Shown here in pieces: positions 1 through 7,856 of a stretch of DNA of 64,000 nucleotides (positions within the stretch are counted from its first letter, which is position 1; every line of letters begins with the position of its first letter). Location: the NCBI GenBank assembly GCA_041905525.1, contig JAYRKY010000019.1, positions 9,043 to 73,042 on the forward strand. The letters are read 5' to 3'. The position numbers were made by a program, and so were the translations under genes. Under the pieces are notes generated by a model that was not told where the DNA came from, did no database searches, and saw nothing but the letters and a program-made list of their open reading frames with translations. The DNA is from SHVO01 sp041905525. GTDB taxonomy: Bacteria > Pseudomonadota > Alphaproteobacteria > Rhodospirillales > Rhodospirillaceae.

Positions 1-1062
1 GATCAGAATGCGCGCAAGCGAACTTGCGGCGGCCAGAAAAACGAAAGTGCTCGACGCGGCGAAGACGAACACCGCCACGCCGAACAGAAGGATCGAGTTG
101 TCGGGCGTCGCGTATTTCCTGTGAATGTGACCGAACCAGCGCGGCAGCCATCCGTTTTCGGCAAGCGAGTAGGTCATGCGCGGCGACGTCACCATGGCGG
201 AGGCGACGTTTCCCGCGACCGAGAAGATCGCGGTGAACGTCATGACGGCCGCCGCGCCCGGGCCGGCGAGCGCCGCGGCGGCGTCGGCCAACGTCTTTCC
301 TTCGGCGCCGCCCGTGGGCAGCACCGCCACATAGACCAGGGTGAGAAGCCAGTAGAGCAGGGCGGTGCCGACCATGGTCATCATCAACGCGCGCGGAAGC
401 GAGCGGCGCGGATCTTTCGTCTCGCCGGCCGTCACCAGCGCCGCCTCAAATCCGACGAACGCATAAATGAACAGCAGCGCGGCGGCGCCCATCGCGGCGG
501 CGGGCGGCGGCGGACCGGGGAGCAATGAGGGCGCGGCGGCCGAGAGGCCAAGCGCCACCAAGGCGAACAATGGGACAAGCTTCAGCACCGTGAACAGCGC
601 CACCGTGCGCACGCCCTGCTTCACGCCCACGATATTCGCCAGCACCAGCAGCGCGCAAATGGCCCCGATGAAGATTATCCTGCCGGGACCGGTCGCCACC
701 CAGGACCACCACGGCCCGAGGTATGTCACCACGACGTTGAGGTTGGCGGCGATCGCCGTCACGCGTCCCAGCCACAGCATCCATCCGGAGGCAAAACCGG
801 CGGCCGGTCCAAAGGCCGTTCCGGCGTAGAGCACCGGCCCGCCCGAGTCGCGGAAATAGCTGGCCAGTTCGGCGAACGACAATGCGATGGCGATAAAGAA
901 AAGACCCACGGCCAGAAAGAGCCACGGCGCCCAGGTTCCCGTCGTAGCCGACACTGTCGCGGGCAGGACAAAAATGCCGGCGCCGATCATGCCGTTCAGG
1001 ACAAGAAGCGCGGCGCCGAAGGGTGAAATCGCCCGAAGCAGTCCGGGTGCTTTCTCCGTCAT
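1..1062 (-). CDS. APC-family amino-acid permease (3' end outside window)
   Basis: The frame is open from an ATG at 1062 to the window edge, giving 354 visible residues that begin MTEKAPGLLRAISPFGAAL. It encodes a polytopic inner-membrane protein with many hydrophobic helices. The first helix carries the segment NGMIGAGIFVLP, the substrate-binding unwound helix typical of the amino acid-polyamine-organocation superfamily. A second diagnostic stretch is FIYAFVGFEAALVTAGETKDP (helix 6 and following loop, shortened here). Members import amino acids or exchange them by proton or sodium coupling; the substrate cannot be told from sequence. APC proteins are normally 430-500 residues, so roughly 100 C-terminal residues lie beyond position 1. 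The gene stands alone here and is divergent from the small ORFs at 1.2-1.5 kb. Confidence 0.85.
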   Translation of the reverse strand, partial: MTEKAPGLLRAISPFGAALLVLNGMIGAGIFVLPATVSATTGTWAPWLFLAVGLFFIAIALSFAELASYFRDSGGPVLYAGTAFGPAAGFASGWMLWLGRVTAIAANLNVVVTYLGPWWSWVATGPGRIIFIGAICALLVLANIVGVKQGVRTVALFTVLKLVPLFALVALGLSAAAPSLLPGPPPPAAAMGAAALLFIYAFVGFEAALVTAGETKDPRRSLPRALMMTMVGTALLYWLLTLVYVAVLPTGGAEGKTLADAAAALAGPGAAAVMTFTAIFSVAGNVASAMVTSPRMTYSLAENGWLPRWFGHIHRKYATPDNSILLFGVAVFVFAASSTFVFLAAASSLARILI

Positions 1063-1244
1063 TTCTCAACCGCCCCCGATCCGTCGATGGCCCGCGCAAC
1101 CGGCCAGTCCGTCTTGCATCTCATCGCACGATCGCATGATAATGAGCGTTACGCGGCATGTTTTAAACACTCTTTCTAATCAAGGTTGAAGCCCTTAGGG
1201 ACGCGGGATTTGAATACTCTACGCGGGAATGGGACCCTCTTCTT

Positions 1245-1358
1245 GTGCGCTGGGAAGAAATACCTGTCCGAAAGTCGCTCAACATGGACCGGCTTCTGAA
1301 CGACACTTATCGGTTGCTGGCCGCGAAATTTGCCACCGCCAAAAGCATGCTGCGGTAA
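1245..1358 (+). other. short protein-like open frame, possible gene remnant
   Basis: The frame 1167-1358 is open and its translation looks protein-like, with a mixed amphipathic composition (…FEYSTREWDPLLVRWEEIPV…). No ATG lies near its beginning. The first possible starts are GTG at 1245 (37 codons) and ATG at 1284 (24 codons). Because the plausible sequence extends upstream of any start, this may be the 3' remnant of a lost gene rather than an intact small gene. No family recognised. Confidence 0.25.
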
Positions 1359-1427
1359 CGCTTCCTTAAGGCGGCGGCAGTACGAGGAAACCATGGCGCT
1401 CTTAACTGGCGCGTGGTGCAGGACAGA

Positions 1428-1538
1428 ATGTTCAGCCTGTTATTGATCCTCTTGCTTGGCTGTGCGGCCCTCGTGCTCGCCAACGCGCTTTCGCGTCCGC
1501 ACCGGCGGACCGAACAGCCACGGTCCCGTTTGGCGTGA
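1428..1538 (+). CDS. possible 36-residue single-pass membrane protein
   Basis: An ATG at 1428 opens a 36-codon frame ending in TGA at 1536. The product starts MFSLLLILLLGCAALVLANA, one clean hydrophobic helix, and then turns into a basic, polar tail (RPHRRTEQPRSR). An AGGA stretch lies about six bases upstream and could serve as ribosome binding site. The helix-plus-basic-tail architecture is that of many bacterial small membrane proteins, but short hydrophobic frames also occur by chance in GC-rich DNA. Function unknown. Confidence 0.35.
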   Translation: MFSLLLILLLGCAALVLANALSRPHRRTEQPRSRLA

Positions 1539-1548
1539 TCCGATCGCG

Positions 1549-3291
1549 CTAAATCCGATCGAGGTCTGGCACGCCGGTTCCGACCCAAGCCTTCTTGAAT
1601 AGAATCGTGTATTGCGTCGCGGCCGTCGCGTCGCCTGCGGCTTTGTAGGCCTGCGCCAATGCATACAGGACGGTGCCGTTGTTCGGCGCATCTTGAAGGG
1701 CGCTCCGCAACGCTTCGATGGCCTCCGCCGTTTTGCCGGCCTTCAACAGCGTAAGTCCGACGGCCTGACGCAAAGGGAAGTCCCACACCGGCGGATCGAA
1801 ACTGCGCAGCTGGTCCTGGAGTGTCGCCGCTGTTTGGAAATGCCCAACGGCTTCGTCCCACTTCTTTTCCTGCGCGGCGATGCGCCCCGAGGCGACATTC
1901 TCCGCAAGCTGAAGAAGCTGCGGGGTGCGCCCACCCGATAAAATCATCTTGTCCGGATCGGTTTCAGTGCGCAGCGTCTTGAGCGACGCCACTTCTTTGC
2001 GGGCGCTCGCGAGATCGTTCTTGAGAGCGTAAGCGCTAGCGCGGGCATAAAGGCGTATGCCGCGCGGATAGATCGCATCCTGGGGCGGCTCGCCGATCTT
2101 CAATATGTCATCGGGACTCGCGAATTTGACCCGGGGCAGCAGCGCGGCGGCGGCGTAAAAGTCGGGGCGCTCGATTGCGCCGGTGCCGAGGAAGGTATCG
2201 AGCCGTGCCGCCAGCGCCAGCGCGTTCCGGGCATCGCCGGCCATGCCGGCGGAGGAGAATGCGAAGTGAAGATTATGGGCGTAAAGCTGGTTCCGGTAGA
2301 CGCCGTCCGCGTTGTTCGATTGCGCGAGATAGGCGTCATCAACCTTGAGCGCCTCGATATTGGCGTTCAAGGCGTCGATGTAGCGTCCGCGCCTGAAATA
2401 TATGTGTGCCGGCATATGCACGATATGTCCGGCGGCGGGCATCTGGGCCGCGAGCACATTTGCGAAAGGCTCGGCCTTTTCCGGGCGAGCGCCGCTGTCC
2501 ATCGCGTGGATGTAGTAGTGGATCGCGCCCGCATGCGTCGGCGCGGCTTTCAAGGCGCGTTCCAGGGCCACCAGGGCCGACGCGTTGCGCGGCGTCGGTA
2601 ATTTGCCATTCGCCGTCCACCACCCCGAGGCGCGGCTATCGTTCAGCGCGGCGTCCGCGTGGAGGCTGGCGATATCGACGTCCGTCGGATACTGCTGATG
2701 GACCTTGAACATGGCGTCGGCATAAGCGGCGTTCAGCTGATCGCGCGACATCTTCGCATCGTCCGAGTAACGCTCGCTCAAGGCCGCGATGAGGGCCTGC
2801 TCCGTGGCCGAGGCTGCGGGGGACAGTTCGCGCGCCTTGCGCACTGCGGCGAGGGCCGGCGCATTATTCTCATCCGGCATGTTTGCATTGAGCGTCGGCC
2901 CGAGCGCGAGGGCTTCGCCCCACGCGCACATCGCGCATGAGGGATCCAGGCTGCGCGCCGCCCGGAAAGACGCCAGGGCTTCGCCGTAATTAAAAGCGTA
3001 GACGAGGCGCAGCCCCTGATCGAAGAACGCCTGCGCTTGCGGGTTGGAGGTGGTGACCTTGAAACTATTGTTGCCAAGGCCCGTGAGAAGTTGCGTTGCC
3101 GCAGGCGTATCGGCTGCGGCCGCCGGGGGAAAGAACATGGCCGCCATGGGGCTGGCGCCGCACATGTTGGCCGCGAGAAACGCGGGATCAAAAAGCTCGG
3201 CGACGTTCGCTTGCGGTTCCGGGCGCAGCAGGATCGCGCCGACGAGCGCGGTGCCGACGGTCAGCGAGAGCAGGAGAGCGGGTGTCTTCAT
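1549..3291 (-). CDS. tetratricopeptide-repeat protein, exported or membrane-anchored
   Basis: A 580-residue protein starting at MKTPALLLSL; the start at 3291 is preferred over an upstream ATG because it begins directly with a hydrophobic signal or anchor helix (residues 1-22). The body is built of alpha-helical repeats typical of TPR proteins, for example the segment FNYGEALASFRAARSLDPS followed by a CAMCAWGEALALG block with a CxxC pair near residue 120. TPR solenoids mediate protein-protein contacts. Proteins of this arrangement are widespread as uncharacterised TPR proteins in soil Proteobacteria. The C-terminal third again has TPR periodicity (…AGKTAEAIEALRSALQDAPNNGTVLYALAQAYKAAGD…, shortened here). 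The role is not known and no operon partner is visible. Confidence 0.75.
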   Translation of the reverse strand: MKTPALLLSLTVGTALVGAILLRPEPQANVAELFDPAFLAANMCGASPMAAMFFPPAAAADTPAATQLLTGLGNNSFKVTTSNPQAQAFFDQGLRLVYAFNYGEALASFRAARSLDPSCAMCAWGEALALGPTLNANMPDENNAPALAAVRKARELSPAASATEQALIAALSERYSDDAKMSRDQLNAAYADAMFKVHQQYPTDVDIASLHADAALNDSRASGWWTANGKLPTPRNASALVALERALKAAPTHAGAIHYYIHAMDSGARPEKAEPFANVLAAQMPAAGHIVHMPAHIYFRRGRYIDALNANIEALKVDDAYLAQSNNADGVYRNQLYAHNLHFAFSSAGMAGDARNALALAARLDTFLGTGAIERPDFYAAAALLPRVKFASPDDILKIGEPPQDAIYPRGIRLYARASAYALKNDLASARKEVASLKTLRTETDPDKMILSGGRTPQLLQLAENVASGRIAAQEKKWDEAVGHFQTAATLQDQLRSFDPPVWDFPLRQAVGLTLLKAGKTAEAIEALRSALQDAPNNGTVLYALAQAYKAAGDATAATQYTILFKKAWVGTGVPDLDRI

Positions 3292-3657
3292 GGAGAAACG
3301 GTAGCCGACTCGCTCCACGCACAACACCGATTTTTTGAATCATTAAATTTGCACTTAGGCCAAACTTCGCTCGACGGAAATTCAGCCCGCGCGCACCCTC
3401 TGCCGTGCGCCGACGGCGGCGCGATGCTGGTCTTTGACATTGTGAATAAGGAAGGATAGGCGGCGGGCCACGCGCCTACGCGCGTCTCTTCGATAAATGT
3501 AACAGAGTTGCCGCGCGGCTGCCGCGTGATTATGCGGCAATCTAAGGTCCTGATACGGATTGAAATAACCGATTTTTCCGTCTGCCGCGTGCCGCGTAAA
3601 AGCGTGTCAATCCGATTGGACACTCATACGGAGCGGCATTCTGGTGAGCTGCCCCGC
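3292..3657. other. intergenic region without a convincing gene
   Basis: About 366 bases separate the TPR gene start from the fliP stop. Open frames here have no domain-like character. The stretch just upstream of the TPR gene is AT-rich (around 3330-3350) and could hold its promoter. I see no strong terminator hairpin for fliP. Confidence 0.5.
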
Positions 3658-4443
3658 CTAGCTGCCGGAGAAACTCTGCACCAGGCTGCCGACCAGCAGA
3701 TACCACCCGTCGACAAGCACGAAGAAGATCAGCTTGAAAGGTAGCGAAAGCATCATTGGCGGCAACATCATCATCCCCATCGACATCAAGACCGAGGCAA
3801 TGACCATGTCGATGATGATGAAGGGCACATAAATCAGAAAGCCGATCTCAAACGCTCGGCGCAGTTCGGAAATCATGAAGGCGGGCACCAGCGCCTGAAG
3901 TGGCGTCTCTTCGGGCGTCGCCGCCTGCGGCGCATTCGCCATGTTCATGAACAGCGCCAAGTCCTTCTCGCGAACGTGCTTCATCATGAACTGGTGAAAG
4001 GGCTGCGCGCCGCGGGTAAACGCCTCTTGTTCGTTGATCTTTCCGTCGATCAAAGGTTTTACGCCGGAGTCCCAGGACGCTTGAAAGGTCGGCGCCATCA
4101 CGAAGACCGTGATGAATATGGCCAAGGACATCATCACGACGTTCGGAGGCGTGGTGTTGGTACCGAGGGCGCGGCGCAGGATCGAAAGGACAATCACGAT
4201 ACGTGTAAACGACGTGACCATCATGAGGATCGCCGGCGCAACGCTCAGGACCGTCATCAGAAGGAGCAACTGGACGATGCGGCCGGTGGTCGAGTTCGGT
4301 CCGGTGGCGTCGGTGGCCCCGAGGTCGATCGAGAAGCTCTGGGCAAAGGCCGGGCCGGCGAACATGACCGCCGCGAGGCCGGCGAGGAGCGCGCCGAACA
4401 GCACCCGGTTGCGTTTTTTGTCGCAGCTCATTGTCTCATCCAT
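3658..4443 (-). CDS. fliP: flagellar type III export gate protein FliP
   Basis: A 261-residue inner-membrane protein of the flagellar export gate (FliP5FliQ4FliR1 complex), which passes rod, hook and filament subunits across the inner membrane. It begins with a cleavable-type signal (hydrophobic stretch ending FAGPAFAQS), as usual for FliP. It shows the family pattern: TSFTRIVIVLSILRRALGT near residue 80, then PPNVVMMSLAIFITVFVMAP, and the C-terminal FIIIDMVIASVLMSMGMMMLPP block. Length fits the family. It overlaps the end of fliO by 16 bases, so the two are translationally coupled. It is the last gene of a leftward operon beginning near 5441. Confidence 0.97.
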   Translation of the reverse strand: MDETMSCDKKRNRVLFGALLAGLAAVMFAGPAFAQSFSIDLGATDATGPNSTTGRIVQLLLLMTVLSVAPAILMMVTSFTRIVIVLSILRRALGTNTTPPNVVMMSLAIFITVFVMAPTFQASWDSGVKPLIDGKINEQEAFTRGAQPFHQFMMKHVREKDLALFMNMANAPQAATPEETPLQALVPAFMISELRRAFEIGFLIYVPFIIIDMVIASVLMSMGMMMLPPMMLSLPFKLIFFVLVDGWYLLVGSLVQSFSGS

Positions 4444-4787
4444 TGGCTGAAGCGGCTGGCCCCGGTCTCGGGGGCGTGCGGGTCGGCCGCGGGCGTATCG
4501 CCGGGCACCGGGGGCGCCGCAGGCGCGGGAATTCCACGTTCAATCACTTGGCTGGTGTTGGGCCCGATCAGCACCAGGTGTTCGACCTCGTCGCGCCGCA
4601 GCAGCACGGCCTTATGACGGGCGTCGATCATCACCGCTTCCACCGTCGAAAGGCGGCGCTTACGGCCCAGCGGCCCGCGCAGACCGTCGCCGAATCCCAG
4701 ACGCTTCAGCGCCGCCGACAGGCCGAGAATCAGCCCGAGGACGATCGCGAGGCCGAGAAAGGCCTTGAGGTAGAGGGCGAAATCCAT
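4428..4787 (-). CDS. fliO: flagellar biosynthesis protein FliO
   Basis: A 119-residue protein with one N-terminal membrane helix (AFLGLAIVLGLILGLSAALKRLG, residues about 9-31) followed by a small soluble domain containing LSTVEAVMIDARHKAVLLRRDEVEHLVLIG. This beta-rich segment is the signature of the FliO family, which helps assemble or stabilise FliP in the export gate. The tail after residue 85 is Pro/Ala-rich. Its position directly before fliP and the 16-base overlap support the call. FliO is poorly conserved, so context contributes much of the confidence. Confidence 0.88.
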   Translation of the reverse strand: MDFALYLKAFLGLAIVLGLILGLSAALKRLGFGDGLRGPLGRKRRLSTVEAVMIDARHKAVLLRRDEVEHLVLIGPNTSQVIERGIPAPAAPPVPGDTPAADPHAPETGASRFSQWMRQ

Positions 4788-4794
4788 GTGAGGG

Positions 4795-5142
4795 TCAGCG
4801 GCTTTCGGTAACGAGGTGCTTCAAGGCCTGCCCGTACGCGCTCGAGGCGGCATCGGCGCCCACGGTGCTGGTGAGCGCCGGCAGGTCGCCAAACTTCTCA
4901 TTGAGGTCCGCCGTCAGCTTATCGAGGCCATTCATGAGGGCTTCCATCGCGGGGACGAGGGCTTTGCGGTCGTCGCCTTCGAGTGCCAAGGCGGCATCGC
5001 AGACCTGGCGCGTGCGGGCTTCCAACGCGGTCAGTTCCACCACGCGGCCCTCGCCTAACAGGCGGATGGCCGTACCGATCAGCGAATCGACCTTCAGCAA
5101 TTCGGCTTTCACCGTCTCGAGATCCGCGGCAGCGTTGGTCAT
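4795..5142 (-). CDS. hypothetical flagellar-operon protein (helical, possible export chaperone)
   Basis: The start at 5142 (MTNAAADLETV) is chosen because its ATG overlaps the stop of the upstream flhB-like gene by four bases (ATGA). The 115-residue product is almost entirely helical and acidic, with heptad-like stretches (VKAELLKVDSLIGTAIRLL, then ALEARTRQVCDAALALE). FlgN/FliT-type export chaperones have this size and character, and the gene sits between flhB-like and fliO genes. I see no motif that proves this. The last third (TVGADAASSAYGQALKHLV) has a different composition. It lies seven bases from fliO and belongs to the same transcription unit. Confidence 0.6.
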   Translation of the reverse strand: MTNAAADLETVKAELLKVDSLIGTAIRLLGEGRVVELTALEARTRQVCDAALALEGDDRKALVPAMEALMNGLDKLTADLNEKFGDLPALTSTVGADAASSAYGQALKHLVTESR

Positions 5143-5441
5143 GGCGTGCTCCAGTTGAACGCGGGCGGGGTCTCGGCATTCGCCCGGTAAACGTAGGTCA
5201 GGATCTCGGCCACTGCGACGAAGGCCTCCGTCGGGATCTCGCTGTCGACCTCGACCGCTTCGAGGATCTGAACGAGGTCCGCGTCGGTGCGTACCTTCAC
5301 GCCGGCCGCAAAAGCGACCTCTAGAATTTTTTCCGCAAGATGCCCCCGGCCCGAGGCCGTGATTTTCGGGGTCGACCCGTCGGCCTGTTCCTCGACCGCG
5401 ACGGCAATGGTTTTCGGGGGCTCTGCGCTCATACCGGGCAA
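5139..5441 (-). CDS. FlhB C-terminal-domain-like protein
   Basis: A 100-residue soluble protein that matches only the cytoplasmic end of FlhB/YscU proteins: ILEVAFAAGVKVRTDADLVQILEAVEVDSEIPTEAFVAVAEILTYVY (shortened) parallels the segment of full FlhB after its NPTH cleavage site. Stand-alone FlhB-C homologues (FhlX/FlhB2-like) occur in many flagellated bacteria and can substitute for the cleaved C-terminal part. The NPTH motif itself is absent, as expected. Translation may begin at TTG 5441, which has a GGG-type ribosome site at good distance, or at ATG 5432. It is the first gene of the leftward operon, and a CtrA box lies 16 bases upstream of the TTG. Confidence 0.82.
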   Translation of the reverse strand: MPGMSAEPPKTIAVAVEEQADGSTPKITASGRGHLAEKILEVAFAAGVKVRTDADLVQILEAVEVDSEIPTEAFVAVAEILTYVYRANAETPPAFNWSTP

Positions 5442-5456
5442 TATCTGCCCTTCGGC

Positions 5457-5471
5457 TTAACAAACACTTAA
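5457..5471. promoter_or_regulatory. CtrA-type binding site (TTAA-N7-TTAA)
   Basis: The bases TTAACAAACACTTAA match the full CtrA consensus TTAA-N7-TTAA exactly. The site lies in the gap between the leftward flhB-like/fliO/fliP operon and the rightward flgB operon. CtrA controls flagellar class II genes in many alphaproteobacteria and its kinase gene cckA is in the rightward operon. Binding itself is inferred. Confidence 0.75.
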
Positions 5472-5595
5472 GCGGTCGGCCGAAGGACTCTGGATAAAAT
5501 AAGCGAATTCAATGAGTTAAGAGAGCTAACGAAGATTCATCAGTTGTTAAGGTCTCTAGGTCATTTTTGCCGGGTCGAAAAGGACGGGGACGGGC

Positions 5596-6012
5596 ATGGA
5601 CCTGAACAGCCTTAAGCTCTTCAAGATGGCGCTAACGCGGATGGATTGGGCGGCCCAGCGCCAGAAGGTCCTCGCGCAGAACATCTCGAATTCAGACACC
5701 CCGAACTATCGTCCGCACGACCTCAAGCAGATCAATTTCAAGGACGTTCTGCGCGGTCAGATGGAACCGCATGTTCCGGTCGCGCGCACCGACTCCCGGC
5801 ACCTGAAGGGCACGATCCCGGAGCAGGAGACGTTCCGCGAGAATTCGACCCGCAAGACCTTCGAACAGTCGCCCGACGGCAACCAAGTGATCGTCGAAGA
5901 GCAGATGCAGAAGGTCGCCGACACCCGCAGCGACTACAACACCGCGGTTCAGTTGATGCAGACCCACATGAAGATGTTGCGCATCGCCGTCAAAGGCTCG
6001 AGCGGCGCATAA
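5596..6012 (+). CDS. flgB: flagellar proximal rod protein FlgB
   Basis: A 138-residue rod protein. The N-terminal segment ALTRMDWAAQRQKVLAQNISNSDTPNY is the flagellar basal-body rod signature (residues about 13-39), with the ANxxNxxTPgY-like core. The C-terminal helix (DYNTAVQLMQTHMKMLRIAVKG) forms the coiled coil with other rod proteins. FlgB is exported through the flagellar gate and forms the rod base in the periplasm. It is the first gene of an operon flgB-flgC-fliE-fliQ-fliR-flhB-cckA, which places rod subunits and export gate components in one unit. Confidence 0.97.
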   Translation: MDLNSLKLFKMALTRMDWAAQRQKVLAQNISNSDTPNYRPHDLKQINFKDVLRGQMEPHVPVARTDSRHLKGTIPEQETFRENSTRKTFEQSPDGNQVIVEEQMQKVADTRSDYNTAVQLMQTHMKMLRIAVKGSSGA

Positions 6013-6034
6013 AGAATTAGGCGGAGAATAGACC

Positions 6035-6451
6035 ATGGCTGTTGATGATCTCTCGGCAAGCTCGGAAATCGCTTCCAAGGGTATGAAGGCGCAAGCAACG
6101 CGCCTTCGCGTCATTTCGGAAAACCTCGCCAACGCCGATTCCACGGCGGAAGTGCCGGGCGGCGAACCGTATCGCCGTAAGCTGGTCACGTTCCGCAATC
6201 AGCTCGACCGTGAATTGGAAGCCAATACCGTGAAGGTGAAGCGCATCTATAACGACCGCTCTCCGCTCACGTCGAAGTACGACCCGACGCATCCGGGCGC
6301 CAACGAACAGGGCTACGTGCTGCAGCCGAACGTCAATCCGCTCATCGAAATGATGGATATGCGCGAGGCGCAGCGCTCGTATGAAGCCAACATGAACGTG
6401 ATCTCGACCTCGCGCCAAATGGTCGCTAAGACACTCGATCTTCTGCGCTAG
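6035..6451 (+). CDS. flgC: flagellar proximal rod protein FlgC
   Basis: A 138-residue protein with the rod signature near the start (RLRVISENLANADSTAEVPGGEPYRRK, shortened) and the C-terminal D0 helix MMDMREAQRSYEANMNVISTSRQMVAKTLDLLR (shortened), both standard for FlgC. It joins FlgB, FlgF and FlgG in the proximal rod. The gene begins 22 bases after flgB with a good ribosome site (GGCGGAGAA). Length is typical of the family. Confidence 0.97.
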   Translation: MAVDDLSASSEIASKGMKAQATRLRVISENLANADSTAEVPGGEPYRRKLVTFRNQLDRELEANTVKVKRIYNDRSPLTSKYDPTHPGANEQGYVLQPNVNPLIEMMDMREAQRSYEANMNVISTSRQMVAKTLDLLR

Positions 6452-6470
6452 ACACTAGGGGCACAACATC

Positions 6471-6794
6471 ATGGCGATTGATTTCGGATCGGCTGTTAAG
6501 GCCTACGGCGAAGCCGCCAAGATCGCGCAGAATGCGGCAAGCGGGATCGCGAAAGCGTCTGCGCCGGCGACGGGCGAGAATTCGTTCGTCAACATGGTCA
6601 CTGACCAGTTGCAGTCGGCGGTTCAGACGGGGCGCCAGGCCGAAGAACTCAGCTTGAAGCAGATCAGCGGCGAGGCGGATCTCAAGGACGTCGTGACCGC
6701 CGTCGCCAACGCCGAACACACCTTGGAAACCGTCGTCGCTGTCCGCGATAAGGTGCTGAGCGCTTACCAAGAAATCCTGCGGATGCCGATCTAG
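6471..6794 (+). CDS. fliE: flagellar hook-basal body protein FliE
   Basis: A 107-residue protein that links the MS ring to the rod. The C-terminal half holds the FliE signature: ELSLKQISGEADLKDVVTAVANAEHTLETVVAVRDKVLSAYQEILRMPI (shortened), including the terminal YQEI.RMPI. The N-terminal half is low-complexity and Ala-rich, as in other alphaproteobacterial FliE. It lies 19 bases after flgC and 10 bases before fliQ. Confidence 0.96.
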   Translation: MAIDFGSAVKAYGEAAKIAQNAASGIAKASAPATGENSFVNMVTDQLQSAVQTGRQAEELSLKQISGEADLKDVVTAVANAEHTLETVVAVRDKVLSAYQEILRMPI

Positions 6795-6804
6795 GTCCGC
6801 ATCG

Positions 6805-7071
6805 ATGAACGAAATCGAAGTCCTCGATATTGCGCGCGACGCGATGATGGTGATGCTGCTGGTCTCGGCCCCGATGCTGTTGATCGGGCTGGTCGTCGGC
6901 CTCGTGATCTCCATCTTCCAGACGCTTACGCATATTCAGGAAATGACGCTCACGTTCATTCCGAAAATTCTCGCCGTGTTCGGCTCGATGGTCATTTTTA
7001 TGCCGTGGATGCTGCGCGAACTGACCGAGTTTACCCATCGCATCATGGATAAGATCGTCGCCCTCGGTTAG
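6805..7071 (+). CDS. fliQ: flagellar export gate protein FliQ
   Basis: An 88-residue protein with two membrane helices (about 16-40 and 54-75). It shows the family pattern VGLVISIFQTLTHIQEMTLTFIPKI. FliQ forms the export gate with FliP and FliR. The two other gate genes are in this cluster, fliP in the opposite operon and fliR next door. Confidence 0.96.
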   Translation: MNEIEVLDIARDAMMVMLLVSAPMLLIGLVVGLVISIFQTLTHIQEMTLTFIPKILAVFGSMVIFMPWMLRELTEFTHRIMDKIVALG

Positions 7072-7091
7072 GGGATGACTGGCGGGACGCC

Positions 7092-7853
7092 GTGACCCTC
7101 AACGACTATCTCGCCATCAATGTCTTCCACTTCCTGCTGGTCTTTGCGCGTCTGGGCATCGTCTTCCTGATGCTGCCCGGGATCTCGGCCGTCTACGTGC
7201 CGATGCGCATTCGCCTCGTTCTGGCGATCCTCGTGGTCGTGGTGATCCTGCCGCTCGTTGCGAACACGCTGCCGCCGCAGCCCGAAAGCGTCGCGGAACT
7301 GGTCTGGCTCATTGTCAGCGAAAGCCTGGTCGGCGGCTTCATGGGCGCGCTGATCCAGATCGTGATGTCGTCGCTTGAACTCGCCGCCTTCATGATCTCG
7401 AACGCGGTCGGCATCACCAACGCGATGATCGACGATCCGGTCACCGAAGAGCAGACCAGCATCATCACGGGGTTCCTGTCGCTGATCGCGGTGGCGCTGA
7501 TTTTCATCACCGGCGTCCACCACTTCATCCTGCAGGCGATTGTGGACAGCTACACGCTTATGGTGCCGGCCGCGCCGCTCTTTACCGGCGACATGCTCCA
7601 GCTCGGCGCGCGCCTGCTCGATCAGGCCTTCGCCATGGGTTTGCGCCTCTCCGCGCCGTTCATCGTCTATGAGATGGTGTTCCAGATCACGTCTGGCGTG
7701 CTCGCGCGGCTTTCGCCCCAGCTCAACGTCTTCTTCGTCGCCGTTCCGGGCAAGATCATTCTCGGCATCGCGGTGCTGATGGTCAGCCTGCCGGTCATGA
7801 TGCTTCTGTTCATGAAGTTCTTCGAAACCAACATGGTCAACTTCCTGAGGTAG
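7092..7853 (+). CDS. fliR: flagellar export gate protein FliR
   Basis: A 253-residue polytopic protein starting at a GTG (7092). Family features include FARLGIVFLMLPGISAVYVPMRIRL near the start, the conserved VGGFMGALIQIVMSSLELAAFMIS block in the middle, and FEIxSGVLARLSPQLNVFFVAVPGKI-like text near the C-terminus (here FQITSGVLARLSPQLNVFF). FliR is the single-copy member of the export gate. The next gene, flhB, starts three bases after the fliR stop, so the two are tightly coupled. Confidence 0.96.
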   Translation: MTLNDYLAINVFHFLLVFARLGIVFLMLPGISAVYVPMRIRLVLAILVVVVILPLVANTLPPQPESVAELVWLIVSESLVGGFMGALIQIVMSSLELAAFMISNAVGITNAMIDDPVTEEQTSIITGFLSLIAVALIFITGVHHFILQAIVDSYTLMVPAAPLFTGDMLQLGARLLDQAFAMGLRLSAPFIVYEMVFQITSGVLARLSPQLNVFFVAVPGKIILGIAVLMVSLPVMMLLFMKFFETNMVNFLR

Positions 7854-7856
7854 GCC

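Noticed and set aside
446..1099. Long minus-strand frame of 217 codons
   Set aside because: It is Arg/Gly-rich with no domain character; the real permease runs in another frame and continues past the window edge.
3037..3459. Plus-strand frame over the start of the TPR gene
   Set aside because: It runs antisense to the signal peptide and first repeats of the TPR protein and has a low-information Arg/Gly-rich sequence.
5472..5595. Sigma-54 promoter (TGGCAC-N5-TTGC) before flgB
   Set aside because: No stretch with both elements in the right spacing was found; only the CtrA box is convincing.
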